This document shows, piece by piece, positions 35,528-43,790 of a stretch of 64,000 nt of DNA (position 1 is the stretch's first letter; every line of letters begins with the position of its first letter). The notes under the pieces were generated by a model, which was not told the DNA's origin, did not search any database, and worked only from the letters and a program-made list of their open reading frames with translations. The stretch is from Comamonadaceae bacterium UBA4962 (GTDB lineage Bacteria; Pseudomonadota; Gammaproteobacteria; Burkholderiales; Burkholderiaceae_C), in contig DHAE01000029.1 in assembly GCA_002397315.1 (NCBI GenBank), forward strand, positions 83,053-147,052. The letters are read 5' to 3'. Both the position numbers and the translations under genes were made by a program.

Positions 35528-37306
35528 CTAGGCCCGCCACTGCGGCAGAGGCCGCCGCAAAAACTCCGGAATCGCTTCTGCTTCGAGCGGCCGCGACAGG
35601 TGGTAGCCCTGCACCGCATCGCACCCGGCCCCCGCCAGCATCGTGAACGCTTCGCGGGTTTCCACGCCTTCGGCCAGGATGCGGTAGCCGAGCGCATGGC
35701 CCAGCGCCATGAGCGACTGCACCAGCAGCCATGCGCGGCTGTCGCCGTCGATCGGCTTGATCAGCGACTGGTCCAGCTTCAACAGCTCCACCGGAAGGCT
35801 GCGCAGGCAGGCGAGGTTGCAATACCCCATGCCGAAGTCGTCCAACGAAATCTGGGCACCCATGCCCCGGATTTCCTCCAGGGCGGCCTGGGTGCGCACG
35901 CTGGTCATCACCGCGTTTTCGGTGCATTCCACGTGCAGGTGGCGCGGATCGACGCCGGCCGCAGCACAGATCGCGCGCACGTCGCGCACGAAGGAAGCTT
36001 CCTCCAGGTTCCGGGACGACACGTTGACGGCCATCGTGAGCTCGATGCCCCGCGCGTGCCAGTGGGCGAGTTGTTTCAGCGCGGTACGCAGTACCCAGCG
36101 CGTGAATTCGTGGATGAGCGCGCCGCTCTCCACCAGCGGGATGAATTCGCCCGGGGAGACGTCGCCGAGCTCGGGATGGCGCCAGCGCGCCAGCGACTCG
36201 ACGCCCGTGAACGCGGCCGCGCGCAGGTTGAGCTTGGGCTGGTACACCAGCCGGAACTCGCCGCGCTCCAGGGCAGGCGAGATCTCGCGCATCAGGCGGT
36301 AGGCGCGGCGGTGGGACGCGTCCAGCGCGGCGTCGTGCCACGAGAAGCCCGCCCCGCTGCCCAGGCCCGAATGCAGGGCCGCGCTGGCCATTCTCAGCGC
36401 ATCGCTGGGGCGGGTGGCACCCGCATCGAACTCCACGAGACCGGCCAGCGGCGCCAGTTCGATCGCACGCCCGTCGAAGGCCATGGGGCCGCTCAGAGTG
36501 GCCACCACCTCCGCGGCGAATGCCTCGCGCTGTGCTGCGGTGCTGCCGGGGGGCTCCACGCAGAAGCGCATCTCGCCCACGTGGTAGACGGCGACGCCCT
36601 GCCCTGCGAGCCGACGCAGCCTGCCTGCGAAGGCGATGGTGAGCGACTCCAGCGGTTCGGACCCCACCGCGCGCGATTCGGCGAGCATGCGCTCGTGCCC
36701 CATGATCTCGACCATCATCAGCGCCGACGGCGTACCGGCGGGGCGGCCGCGCAGGTCTTCGAACAGCTGCGTGCGGTTGGGCAGCCGCGTCACGGCATTG
36801 ACCCGGCCCGCGCGCTGGTGCAGTTCGATGTGCGCCACGGTCATTCTGGCGAGCGTGGCCAGCTGGTCGCACTGCCGCGGGCTGAAAGTGCGGGGGCGGT
36901 GGTCCAGCACGCACAGGGCACCCAGCACGTGGCCCGAATCCAGCAGCAGGGGCGCGCCGGCATAGAACCGGATGTAAGGTTTCCCAGTCACCAGCGCATT
37001 CCGCTCGAAACGCGGATCGAGCGCCGTGTCCTCCACCACCATGAGGTCGGCCGTTTCCACGACATGCGCGCAGAACGACGACGACCGATCGGTCTGCGCC
37101 AGCGAGAAACCGAGGCGCGACTTGAACCACTGGCGGTCGGCATCCACGAAGGTCACCAACGACACGGGCATGTCGAAGATCTGGCCCGCCAGGCGGGTGA
37201 TCTGGTCGAACTCCTCGCTCGCGGGGGTGTCGAGCAGCCCCGAGCAGTCGAGAAGGTGGAGCCGCTCCCTCTCGCGGGCGGCGGCAGACGATTCGTGGTC
37301 CGGCAT
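35528..37306 (-). CDS. GAF - degenerate GGDEF - EAL protein (candidate c-di-GMP phosphodiesterase)
   Basis: 592 residues from ATG 37306. An N-terminal GAF domain (about 25-165, LDTPASEEFDQITRLA onward) is followed by a GGDEF-like region (170-340) whose active site has become VGEMRF (243-248), so no cyclase activity is expected. The EAL domain (about 345-590) has ESL at 370-372 in place of EAL, keeps the metal-binding Glu, and has DDFG, the catalytic Lys in KLDQSLIKP and EGVET, so phosphodiesterase activity is likely. Divergent from mutS across 155 bp. Confidence 0.88.
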   Translation of the reverse strand: MPDHESSAAARERERLHLLDCSGLLDTPASEEFDQITRLAGQIFDMPVSLVTFVDADRQWFKSRLGFSLAQTDRSSSFCAHVVETADLMVVEDTALDPRFERNALVTGKPYIRFYAGAPLLLDSGHVLGALCVLDHRPRTFSPRQCDQLATLARMTVAHIELHQRAGRVNAVTRLPNRTQLFEDLRGRPAGTPSALMMVEIMGHERMLAESRAVGSEPLESLTIAFAGRLRRLAGQGVAVYHVGEMRFCVEPPGSTAAQREAFAAEVVATLSGPMAFDGRAIELAPLAGLVEFDAGATRPSDALRMASAALHSGLGSGAGFSWHDAALDASHRRAYRLMREISPALERGEFRLVYQPKLNLRAAAFTGVESLARWRHPELGDVSPGEFIPLVESGALIHEFTRWVLRTALKQLAHWHARGIELTMAVNVSSRNLEEASFVRDVRAICAAAGVDPRHLHVECTENAVMTSVRTQAALEEIRGMGAQISLDDFGMGYCNLACLRSLPVELLKLDQSLIKPIDGDSRAWLLVQSLMALGHALGYRILAEGVETREAFTMLAGAGCDAVQGYHLSRPLEAEAIPEFLRRPLPQWRA

Positions 37307-37391
37307 GGAAGTACTTCTGGAGAGAGGGTAAGTATGCAACCGGGACGCGGCGCCGGTGGTCGCAAAAAGAGGGGAAAACGCGGCCACGCGG

Positions 37392-37397
37392 GATAAT
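37392..37397 (+). promoter_or_regulatory. Possible -10 element for mutS
   Basis: GATAAT about 65 bp before the mutS start, in a gap otherwise free of AT-rich sequence. No convincing -35 hexamer. Weak call. Confidence 0.3.
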
Positions 37398-37461
37398 CGC
37401 CCCTCGTATCGGACTCATCCGGTGGACGCGCCCACCCGTTGGGGCGCGCCCGCCCAGCGCC

Positions 37462-40140
37462 ATGGACAAAGGTATCAACTTGCAGAACGACAAAGAGCCA
37501 TCGCCGATGGCCGAGGGGAACCCCGCCGATTTCTCCGCCCACACCCCCATGATGCAGCAGTACCTCGCCCTCAAGGCGGGCTACCCCGACACGCTGGTCT
37601 TCTACCGCATGGGCGATTTCTACGAGCTGTTCTGGGCCGATGCCGAGAAGGCCGCGCGCCTGCTGGACATCACGCTCACGCAGCGCGGCCAGTCCGCGGG
37701 GCAGCCGGTGGTGATGGCCGGCGTGCCCTTCCATGCGCTGGAGAACTACCTGGGCCGCCTGATCCGCATGGGCGAGTCGGTGGCGATCTGCGAGCAGGTG
37801 GGCGAAGTGGGCGCGACCAAGGGGCCGGTGGAGCGCAAGGTGGTGCGCGTGGTCACGCCCGGCACGCTCACCGACAGCGAGCTGCTGCCGGACAAGGCCG
37901 AGGCGATGCTGCTGGCCGTGCACCAGGCGCCGCGCGCGCGCTGCGGCCTCGCGTGGCTGAGCGTCACGCAGGGCGTGGTGCACCTGGCCGAATGCACGCA
38001 CGACGAAGTGGGTACCTGGATCGCGCGCATCGGCCCGAGCGAGGTGCTCTACAGCGCGGGCGTGACCGAGCGCTTCGAGCAGCAGTTGCAGGCGCTGCGC
38101 CAGGGCGGCGTGCTGTCCTGCCCCCTGAGCCTGCGGCCGGACTGGCAGTTCGACGGCGCCCTGGGGGCACGCAAGCTGCTGGAGCATCTCGGCGCCGCGA
38201 GCCTCAATGCCTGGGATGCCCAGGACCTCACCCACGCGCATGCGGCCAGTGCGGCGCTGCTCTCGTATGCCGAGCACACGCAGGGCCGCGCGCTCACGCA
38301 CATCCACGCGGTGCGCGTGCAGAAGAACGACGCGCTGATCGCCCTGCCCCCTGCCACGCGCCGCAACTTGGAACTCACGCGCACGCTGCGCGGCGAGGAC
38401 GCGCCCACCCTCTTCTCGCTGCTGGACACCTGCATGACCGGCATGGGCAGCCGCCTGCTCAAGACCTGGCTGCTGGAGCCGCGCCGCGACCGCGCCGAGG
38501 CCCGCGCGCGGCTGGCGGCCACCGCGGAACTGCGCGGGGACGGCGCGCACGGTGGCACCGGCAGCTGGCAAGCCCTGCGCGGCGCGCTGCGCGGCGTGAG
38601 CGACGTGGAGCGCATCACCGCGCGCATCGCGCTGCGGCAGGTGCGCCCGCGCGAGCTGGTGGCCCTCTGCAAGACGCTGCACAAGGCCGAGCAGATCGCC
38701 GCCGAGCACCGCTGGCACGATCCGCTGCTGGCCGGCATCGCCGGCGATCTGCATGCGCCGCCGGCCTGCGGCGCGCTGCTGGGCGGCGCGATCCTGGAAG
38801 AGCCCTCGGCCCTGGTGCGCGACGGCGGCGTGATCGCCGACGGCTTCGACGCCGAACTCGACGAGCTGCGCGGCATCCAGAACCACTGCGACGATTTCCT
38901 GCTGGCGCTGGAGACGCGCGAGAAGGCCCGCACGCTGATCCCCAACCTGCGCGTGCAGTTCAACAAGGTGCACGGCTTCTACATCGAGGTCACGAGCAGC
39001 TACCTCGACCGCATTCCCGACGACTACCGCCGCCGCCAGACGCTGAAGAACGCCGAGCGCTTCATCACGCCCGAGCTCAAGGCCTTCGAGGACAAGGCGC
39101 TGTCGGCTCAGGAGCGCGCCCTGGCGCGCGAGAAGTGGCTCTACGAGCAGGTGCTCGACCAGCTGCAGCCGCACGTGCCGGCGCTCATCCGCGCCGCGCA
39201 GGCCATCGCCACGCTCGACGCGCTGTGCGCGCTGGCCGAGCGCTCGCTCACGCTGGGCTGGTGCGCGCCGCAGTTCGCGGCCGAGCCCTGCATCGAGATC
39301 GAGGGCGGCCGCCACCCGGTGGTGGAGGCGCGCCTGGCGGAAACCTCGGCCGGCGCATTCATCCCCAACCACACGCGCCTGAACGCCAACACGCGCATGC
39401 AGATCATCACCGGCCCGAACATGGGCGGTAAATCCACCTACATGCGGCAGGTGGCGCTGATCGTGCTGCTGGCGAGCATGGGCAGCCACGTGCCCGCCGC
39501 GCGCTGCCGGCTGGGCCCGATCGATGCGATCCACACCCGCATCGGCGCGGCGGACGACCTCGCCAACGCGCAGTCCACCTTCATGATGGAGATGACCGAG
39601 GCCGCGCAGATCCTGCACGCCGCCACGCCGCATTCGCTGGTGCTGATGGACGAGATCGGCCGCGGCACCAGCACCTTCGACGGCCTGGCGCTGGCGAGCG
39701 GCATCGCCACGCACCTGCACGACCGCACGCGCGCCTTCACGCTGTTCGCCACGCACTATTTCGAGCTGACGGAGCTGGCCGCGCGCCATGCGCACGCCGT
39801 GAACGTGCACGTGGGCGCCACCGAATCCGGCGCGAACATCGTCTTCCTGCACGAGATCCAGCCCGGCCCGGCCAGCCGCAGCTACGGCATCCACGTCGCG
39901 CGGCTCGCGGGCGTGCCCGCGCCGGTGCTGAACCACGCGCGCCATGCGCTCTCGGCGCTGGAAGAGCGCGCGAACGAAGGCGAGACGCAGGTGGACCTGT
40001 TCGCGCCCCCGCCGGAATCCGAGGCGCCGGGCACGAGCCCGGTGGAAGCCGCCCTGCAGGACATCCACCCCGATGCCCTGAGCCCGCGCGAGGCACTGGA
40101 CGCGCTCTACCAGCTCAAGCGGCTGGCGCAGCCGGGCTGA
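37462..40140 (+). CDS. mutS: DNA mismatch repair protein MutS
   Basis: 892 residues, slightly longer than E. coli MutS (853). The mismatch-binding motif is FYRMGDFYELF near residue 50. The connector, lever and clamp domains follow, then the ATPase domain with Walker A in TGPNMGGKSTY, Walker B in LVLMDEIGRGTST and ATHYFELTEL. MutS recognises base mismatches and small loops and recruits MutL. The GTG/ATG choice is open between 37462 and 37507; neither has a strong ribosome-binding site. A Pro/Glu-rich linker and C-terminal dimerisation helix end the protein. Confidence 0.97.
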   Translation: MDKGINLQNDKEPSPMAEGNPADFSAHTPMMQQYLALKAGYPDTLVFYRMGDFYELFWADAEKAARLLDITLTQRGQSAGQPVVMAGVPFHALENYLGRLIRMGESVAICEQVGEVGATKGPVERKVVRVVTPGTLTDSELLPDKAEAMLLAVHQAPRARCGLAWLSVTQGVVHLAECTHDEVGTWIARIGPSEVLYSAGVTERFEQQLQALRQGGVLSCPLSLRPDWQFDGALGARKLLEHLGAASLNAWDAQDLTHAHAASAALLSYAEHTQGRALTHIHAVRVQKNDALIALPPATRRNLELTRTLRGEDAPTLFSLLDTCMTGMGSRLLKTWLLEPRRDRAEARARLAATAELRGDGAHGGTGSWQALRGALRGVSDVERITARIALRQVRPRELVALCKTLHKAEQIAAEHRWHDPLLAGIAGDLHAPPACGALLGGAILEEPSALVRDGGVIADGFDAELDELRGIQNHCDDFLLALETREKARTLIPNLRVQFNKVHGFYIEVTSSYLDRIPDDYRRRQTLKNAERFITPELKAFEDKALSAQERALAREKWLYEQVLDQLQPHVPALIRAAQAIATLDALCALAERSLTLGWCAPQFAAEPCIEIEGGRHPVVEARLAETSAGAFIPNHTRLNANTRMQIITGPNMGGKSTYMRQVALIVLLASMGSHVPAARCRLGPIDAIHTRIGAADDLANAQSTFMMEMTEAAQILHAATPHSLVLMDEIGRGTSTFDGLALASGIATHLHDRTRAFTLFATHYFELTELAARHAHAVNVHVGATESGANIVFLHEIQPGPASRSYGIHVARLAGVPAPVLNHARHALSALEERANEGETQVDLFAPPPESEAPGTSPVEAALQDIHPDALSPREALDALYQLKRLAQPG

Positions 40141-40244
40141 GCGGCGCCCGGGGCGGGCCGCGATCCCGCCGCAACAGCCGGGCGGCCTGGCCGGCATCGC
40201 GCCCCGCCCCTGCGCGGGAATGGCCCCCGGGTTAAGATCCACCC

Positions 40245-40320
40245 GCGCTCCGGGGTGCACACCTGTGCTGAGATCCACACCCGCGAACTTGAACCGGGTC
40301 ATTCCGGCGGAAGAAGAGCC
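40245..40320 (+). promoter_or_regulatory. TPP (THI-box) riboswitch
   Basis: The pattern fits the THI element: P1 GCTC (40247-40250) with GAGC (40316-40319); P2 GGGGTG (40252-40257) with CACCC (40278-40282); a short P3 CAC/GTG; the invariant GCTGAGA (40267-40273); then the pyrophosphate-sensing arm CTTGAACCGGGTCATTCCGG, with P5 CCGG (40294-40297) paired to CCGG (40304-40307), and the trailing GCG. A TAAGAT at 40233-40238 could be the -10 of its promoter. It lies about 85 bp before the luxE-like gene on the same strand, so that whole operon should be thiamine-pyrophosphate-repressed. Identified by eye; a covariance search would settle it. Confidence 0.87.
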
Positions 40321-40365
40321 ACCGTCCCGACGCGGCCGCCAGCGGCCCGGCGCGGGCGCGGGACA

Positions 40366-40399
40366 CCTTCGGAGCCTCCTGCCACAGGTCCTGAAGGAA
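40366..40399 (+). promoter_or_regulatory. Shine-Dalgarno-sequestering stem, candidate riboswitch expression platform
   Basis: CCTTC (40366-40370) can pair with GAAGG (40393-40397), which covers the ribosome-binding site AAGGAA (40394-40399) of the luxE-like gene. Inside it sits CCTG/CAGG (40378-40381 with 40385-40388, loop CCA). No T-tract is present, so control of translation start rather than termination is inferred. Confidence 0.5.
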
Positions 40400-40403
40400 T
40401 CCC

Positions 40404-41486
40404 ATGCCACCGTTCGCTCCGCTGGACGCGGAAGTTCTCTCATTCATCGCGCAGGACGGCTGCACCGATGCCCAGTTCGACGCGCTCGCGCTGCGGCTGT
40501 TCGCCCACCAGTACGCCGCCAACGCCCCCTACCGGGCCTTCTGCCAGGGCCGGGGCGCCACGCCGCGCAGCGTGAAGGCCTGGAGCGACATTCCGGCCGT
40601 GCCGATCGACGCCTTCAAGGCCCAGGAACTGCGCTGCGAACCCGCCGCGCCCGGCGAGCGCGTCTTCATGACCAGCGGCACCACGCGCGGCGACACGCGC
40701 GGCCGGCATTTCCACCCGCGGCTCGCGGTGTACGACCGGTCGATGGAACGGAATTTCGCGCAGCGCTTCATGCGCGGGCAGGAGCGCATGCCGATGGGCA
40801 TCCTGTTCCCGGACGAGGACGCGATGCCGAACTCGTCGCTCGCGCACTACCTCGCCCTCGCGAAATCCACCTTCGGTGCGCCCGGCAGCCGGCATTTCGT
40901 GGGCCCGCAGGGCACCGACTGGGACGGACTGTGGCAGGTACTGGAAGCCGCCGAGCGCACCGGCACGCCGTATGCGCTGCTGGGCGCGAGCTACAGCTTC
41001 GTGCACCTGATGGATGCGCTGCGCCCCCAGGGCCGCGCCTTCCGGCTGCCGCCGGGCAGCCGCCTGCTCGATACCGGCGGCTACAAGGGCCAGTCGCGCG
41101 AGTTGCCGCTGGAGGCGTTCTACGCCGAGCTGTCGCAGGCCCTGGGCGTGCCGCGGGAGCACTGCATCAACATGTACGGCATGACCGAACTCAGCACGCA
41201 GTTCTACGACGACGGCAACGCCGCGGTGCCCTCGGTCAAATCCGGGCCGCACTGGATCCGCTCGCGGCTGGTGGACCCGGTCACCGGCCGCGACGTGCCG
41301 GCCGGCGAGCGCGGCATCCTCGTGCACTGCGACCTCGCCAACGTCAACTCCGTGACCACGATCCTCACGGAAGACGTGGGCCTCTGGGCCGACGGCGGCT
41401 TCCTGCTGCTCGGCCGCGCCGAGGGCGCGCAGGCCAAGGGCTGCTCGCTCGCGGTGGACGAATTCATGCGGGCGACCGCGGCATGA
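40404..41486 (+). CDS. LuxE-like acyl-protein synthetase (carboxylate-activating)
   Basis: 360 residues of the LuxE/adenylation superfamily. SGTTRG (91-96) is the nucleotide-binding loop, NMYGMTELSTQFYDD (256-270) the conserved core, and Cys347 in KGCSLAVDEF near the C terminus matches the position of the acyl-accepting Cys of LuxE. LuxE makes an acyl-AMP from a carboxylic acid and ATP, then an acyl-thioester on itself for transfer to LuxC. No luciferase genes are nearby, so bioluminescence is excluded. First gene behind the TPP riboswitch and overlapping the luxC-like gene by four bases. The acid it activates is inferred to be thiamine-related. Confidence 0.87.
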   Translation: MPPFAPLDAEVLSFIAQDGCTDAQFDALALRLFAHQYAANAPYRAFCQGRGATPRSVKAWSDIPAVPIDAFKAQELRCEPAAPGERVFMTSGTTRGDTRGRHFHPRLAVYDRSMERNFAQRFMRGQERMPMGILFPDEDAMPNSSLAHYLALAKSTFGAPGSRHFVGPQGTDWDGLWQVLEAAERTGTPYALLGASYSFVHLMDALRPQGRAFRLPPGSRLLDTGGYKGQSRELPLEAFYAELSQALGVPREHCINMYGMTELSTQFYDDGNAAVPSVKSGPHWIRSRLVDPVTGRDVPAGERGILVHCDLANVNSVTTILTEDVGLWADGGFLLLGRAEGAQAKGCSLAVDEFMRATAA

Positions 41487-42973
41487 CGCCTTCGCAGCCG
41501 CCAGGACTTCCGCAGATCCGGGCCGGTTACCTGCCGGGCATCGCCCCGGACGAGGTCGCCTGGGAGGTGCTGCCGTTCGCCCAGGGCACCGCCCGCGTGG
41601 ACGTGGCCGTGCCGGTGCTCACCGCGGCGCAGATGGACGCGCTGGCCGACCGCGTGCGGCAGGCGGCCGCCCGGCACCTGAAGACGATGACCGTGGCGCA
41701 GATCATCGACGTGATCGACCGCGCCATCGCCCGCCTGCTCGACCGCGCCGACCCGATCCGCCGGCGGGCCGAGGCGCTGCTGCCCGCCGTGAGCGGCTAC
41801 GACGCCGAGATGGTGCGCCTGGGGCTGACGGGCTTCCTCAAGACCTTCCGCGCACCGCAACTGCGGCGCTTCGTGGCGGAGGATTTCGCGAACCCTCTGG
41901 TGCTCGACGGCTTCCAGCCCGCCCCGAAGGGCGGCGCGGTGCGGGCCGTCGGGCCCGGCCTGCTGGTGCACAGCTGGGCCGGCAACGTGCCGGCACTGCC
42001 GCTCTGGAGCCTCGTGTGCGGCCTGCTGGTGAAGGCTGGCAACATCGGCAAGGTGCCGAGCGCCGAGCCGCTGTTCGCGGGCTGGTTCGCGCAACTGCTC
42101 GCCGAGGTGCATCCGCCGTTGGCCGATTGCCTCGCCGTGGTGTGGTGGCGCGGTGCCGGCACGGACGACGCATCCGCCCTCTACGCCCGGGCCGACACGG
42201 TGCTGGCCTATGGCGGCAACGCATCGCTGGATGCGATCCGGCGCCGCCTGCCCGTCACCACGCGCTTCCTGCCGCACGGGCACAAGCTGGGCTTCGGCCT
42301 GGTGGCCGCCGCGGCGCTCGATGCGCTCGAAGGTCCCGCGCTCGCGCGCCGGGCCGCGTGGGACGTAATGCGCTACGACCAGCAGGGCTGCTATTCGCCG
42401 CATGTGTTCTACGTGGAGCGCGGCGGCGCCATCGCGCCGCGCGACTTCGCCGGGCGCCTGGCGGGCGAACTCGCTCAGCTGCAGCGGCGCTTCCCGCGCC
42501 GGGCACTCGCGGTGGAGGACGCCGCCGCCCTCGCCCACTGGCGCCAGGGCGTGGAATGGCGGTCGATCCCGGGCGCTTCCGGAGAGGCCGCCGAACAGCT
42601 CATCGGCACGCCGGACGATGCCTGGAGCGTGGCCTTCGCCGACGGGCCGCGCGCCCTGGCCCCCACGGCGCTGCAGCGCACGGTGCAGGTGGTGGCCGTG
42701 GATGCGCTGGAAGACGCGGTCGCCGCCGTGGCCGCGCAGAAGGATTACCTGCAGACCGCCGGTGTGGCCGCGCCGCCCGAAGCGCTCTACCGCCTGGCTG
42801 CGCTGCTGGGCGACGCCGGCGTGAGCCGCGTCTGCGCGATCGGCGCGATGAGCACGCCCGAGGCCGGCTGGCACCACGACGGGCGCTTCAACCTGCTGGA
42901 CCTCGTGCGCATGGTGGAGATCGAACCCTCCGCCGAAGCCGCCGCCGAACCGTTCGCCCCCTATGCCGACTGA
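41483..42973 (+). CDS. LuxC-like acyl-CoA/acyl-protein reductase
   Basis: 496 residues of the LuxC branch of aldehyde-dehydrogenase-like reductases. The nucleotide-binding part includes HSWAGNVPALPLWSLVCGLL, and the nucleophile is Cys303 in YDQQGCYSPHVFYVE, the LuxC signature. LuxC takes an acyl group from the LuxE thioester and reduces it with NADPH to the aldehyde. Here it overlaps luxE (ATGA) and the ATPase gene (11 bases), so all three are translationally coupled. LuxC proteins outside light-producing operons have few known roles; the TPP switch upstream suggests an aldehyde on a thiamine precursor path. Confidence 0.88.
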   Translation: MTPSQPPGLPQIRAGYLPGIAPDEVAWEVLPFAQGTARVDVAVPVLTAAQMDALADRVRQAAARHLKTMTVAQIIDVIDRAIARLLDRADPIRRRAEALLPAVSGYDAEMVRLGLTGFLKTFRAPQLRRFVAEDFANPLVLDGFQPAPKGGAVRAVGPGLLVHSWAGNVPALPLWSLVCGLLVKAGNIGKVPSAEPLFAGWFAQLLAEVHPPLADCLAVVWWRGAGTDDASALYARADTVLAYGGNASLDAIRRRLPVTTRFLPHGHKLGFGLVAAAALDALEGPALARRAAWDVMRYDQQGCYSPHVFYVERGGAIAPRDFAGRLAGELAQLQRRFPRRALAVEDAAALAHWRQGVEWRSIPGASGEAAEQLIGTPDDAWSVAFADGPRALAPTALQRTVQVVAVDALEDAVAAVAAQKDYLQTAGVAAPPEALYRLAALLGDAGVSRVCAIGAMSTPEAGWHHDGRFNLLDLVRMVEIEPSAEAAAEPFAPYAD

Positions 42974-43790
42974 TCCGCGGGCGCACGCCCCAGAGGTACA
43001 GGCACGGGCGGATGCCGCGCCCTCCTCCGTCCCCTTCCTGGAGATCGACGCAGCCACGTTCGCCTACCCGGGCCGGCCGGCGGCCGTGGACGGCGTGCAC
43101 TGGCGCGTGGGCACCGGAGAGCTGCACTGCCTCGTCGGCCGCAGCGGCTGCGGCAAGACCACGCTGCTGCAACTCGCCGCCGGGCTGCTGCGGCCGCAGT
43201 CGGGCTCGGTGCGCCTGCGGGGCGGGCCGGTGCCGGCGCCGGGGCCGTGGCTCGGCTTCATGTTCCAGGCCCCCACGCTGCTCGACTGGCGCAGCGTGAT
43301 CGACAACGTGCTGCTGCCGGTGTCGCTGCAGCGCCGGCCGCAGCCGCGCGACGTGGAACGCGCGAGCGCCCTGCTGGAGCAACTCGGGCTGGCCGGCCAC
43401 GCGCAGCGCCATCCGCGCCAGCTCTCGGGCGGCCAGCAGAGCCGGGTCGCGCTGGCGCGCGCCATGGTGCTGGAGCCCGCATTGCTGCTGCTCGACGAGC
43501 CCTTCGCCGCGCTGGACGCGATCACCCGCGCGGATCTGCAGGACGACCTGCTGCGCACCTGCCGCCGGCACGGCACCACGGTGCTCTTCGTCACGCACGA
43601 CATCACCGAGGCCGTCTACCTGGGCGACCGCATCGCCGTGGTGCACGCCGGGCGCGTGGCGGGCGACATCCGCGTCGATCTGCCCGCGCCGCGCACCCAG
43701 GCGATGCGGCACGAGGCGCCGTTCAACCACCTGTGCGCGCGGGTGCGGGCCGCCATGGACGGCGTGGTCGACATGGGAACCGCCGCATGA
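42963..43790 (+). CDS. ABC importer ATP-binding protein (ThiZ-like)
   Basis: 275 residues. Walker A GRSGCGKTT (59-67), Q-loop Gln102 in MFQAPTLLDWRS, signature LSGGQQ (154-159), Walker B LLLLDEP (174-180) and VTHDITEA. This is the nitrate/taurine/NMT1-type ATPase, the same class as ThiZ. The start overlaps the luxC-like gene and the stop overlaps the permease gene. A 22-residue non-conserved tail precedes the fold. The ThiZ assignment rests on the riboswitch and on the neighbouring NMT1/THI5-like receptor rather than on ATPase sequence. Confidence 0.83.
   Translation: MPTDPRAHAPEVQARADAAPSSVPFLEIDAATFAYPGRPAAVDGVHWRVGTGELHCLVGRSGCGKTTLLQLAAGLLRPQSGSVRLRGGPVPAPGPWLGFMFQAPTLLDWRSVIDNVLLPVSLQRRPQPRDVERASALLEQLGLAGHAQRHPRQLSGGQQSRVALARAMVLEPALLLLDEPFAALDAITRADLQDDLLRTCRRHGTTVLFVTHDITEAVYLGDRIAVVHAGRVAGDIRVDLPAPRTQAMRHEAPFNHLCARVRAAMDGVVDMGTAA

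Noticed and set aside
37153..40443. A 1096-codon open frame on the - strand opposite mutS
   Set aside because: mutS is certain on the other strand. The antisense translation is Arg/Gly/His-rich and has no recognisable fold.
40404..42973. A bioluminescence (lux) operon
   Set aside because: Only luxE- and luxC-like genes are present. There is no luciferase (luxA, luxB) or transferase (luxD), and the unit is controlled by a TPP riboswitch and linked to an ABC importer.
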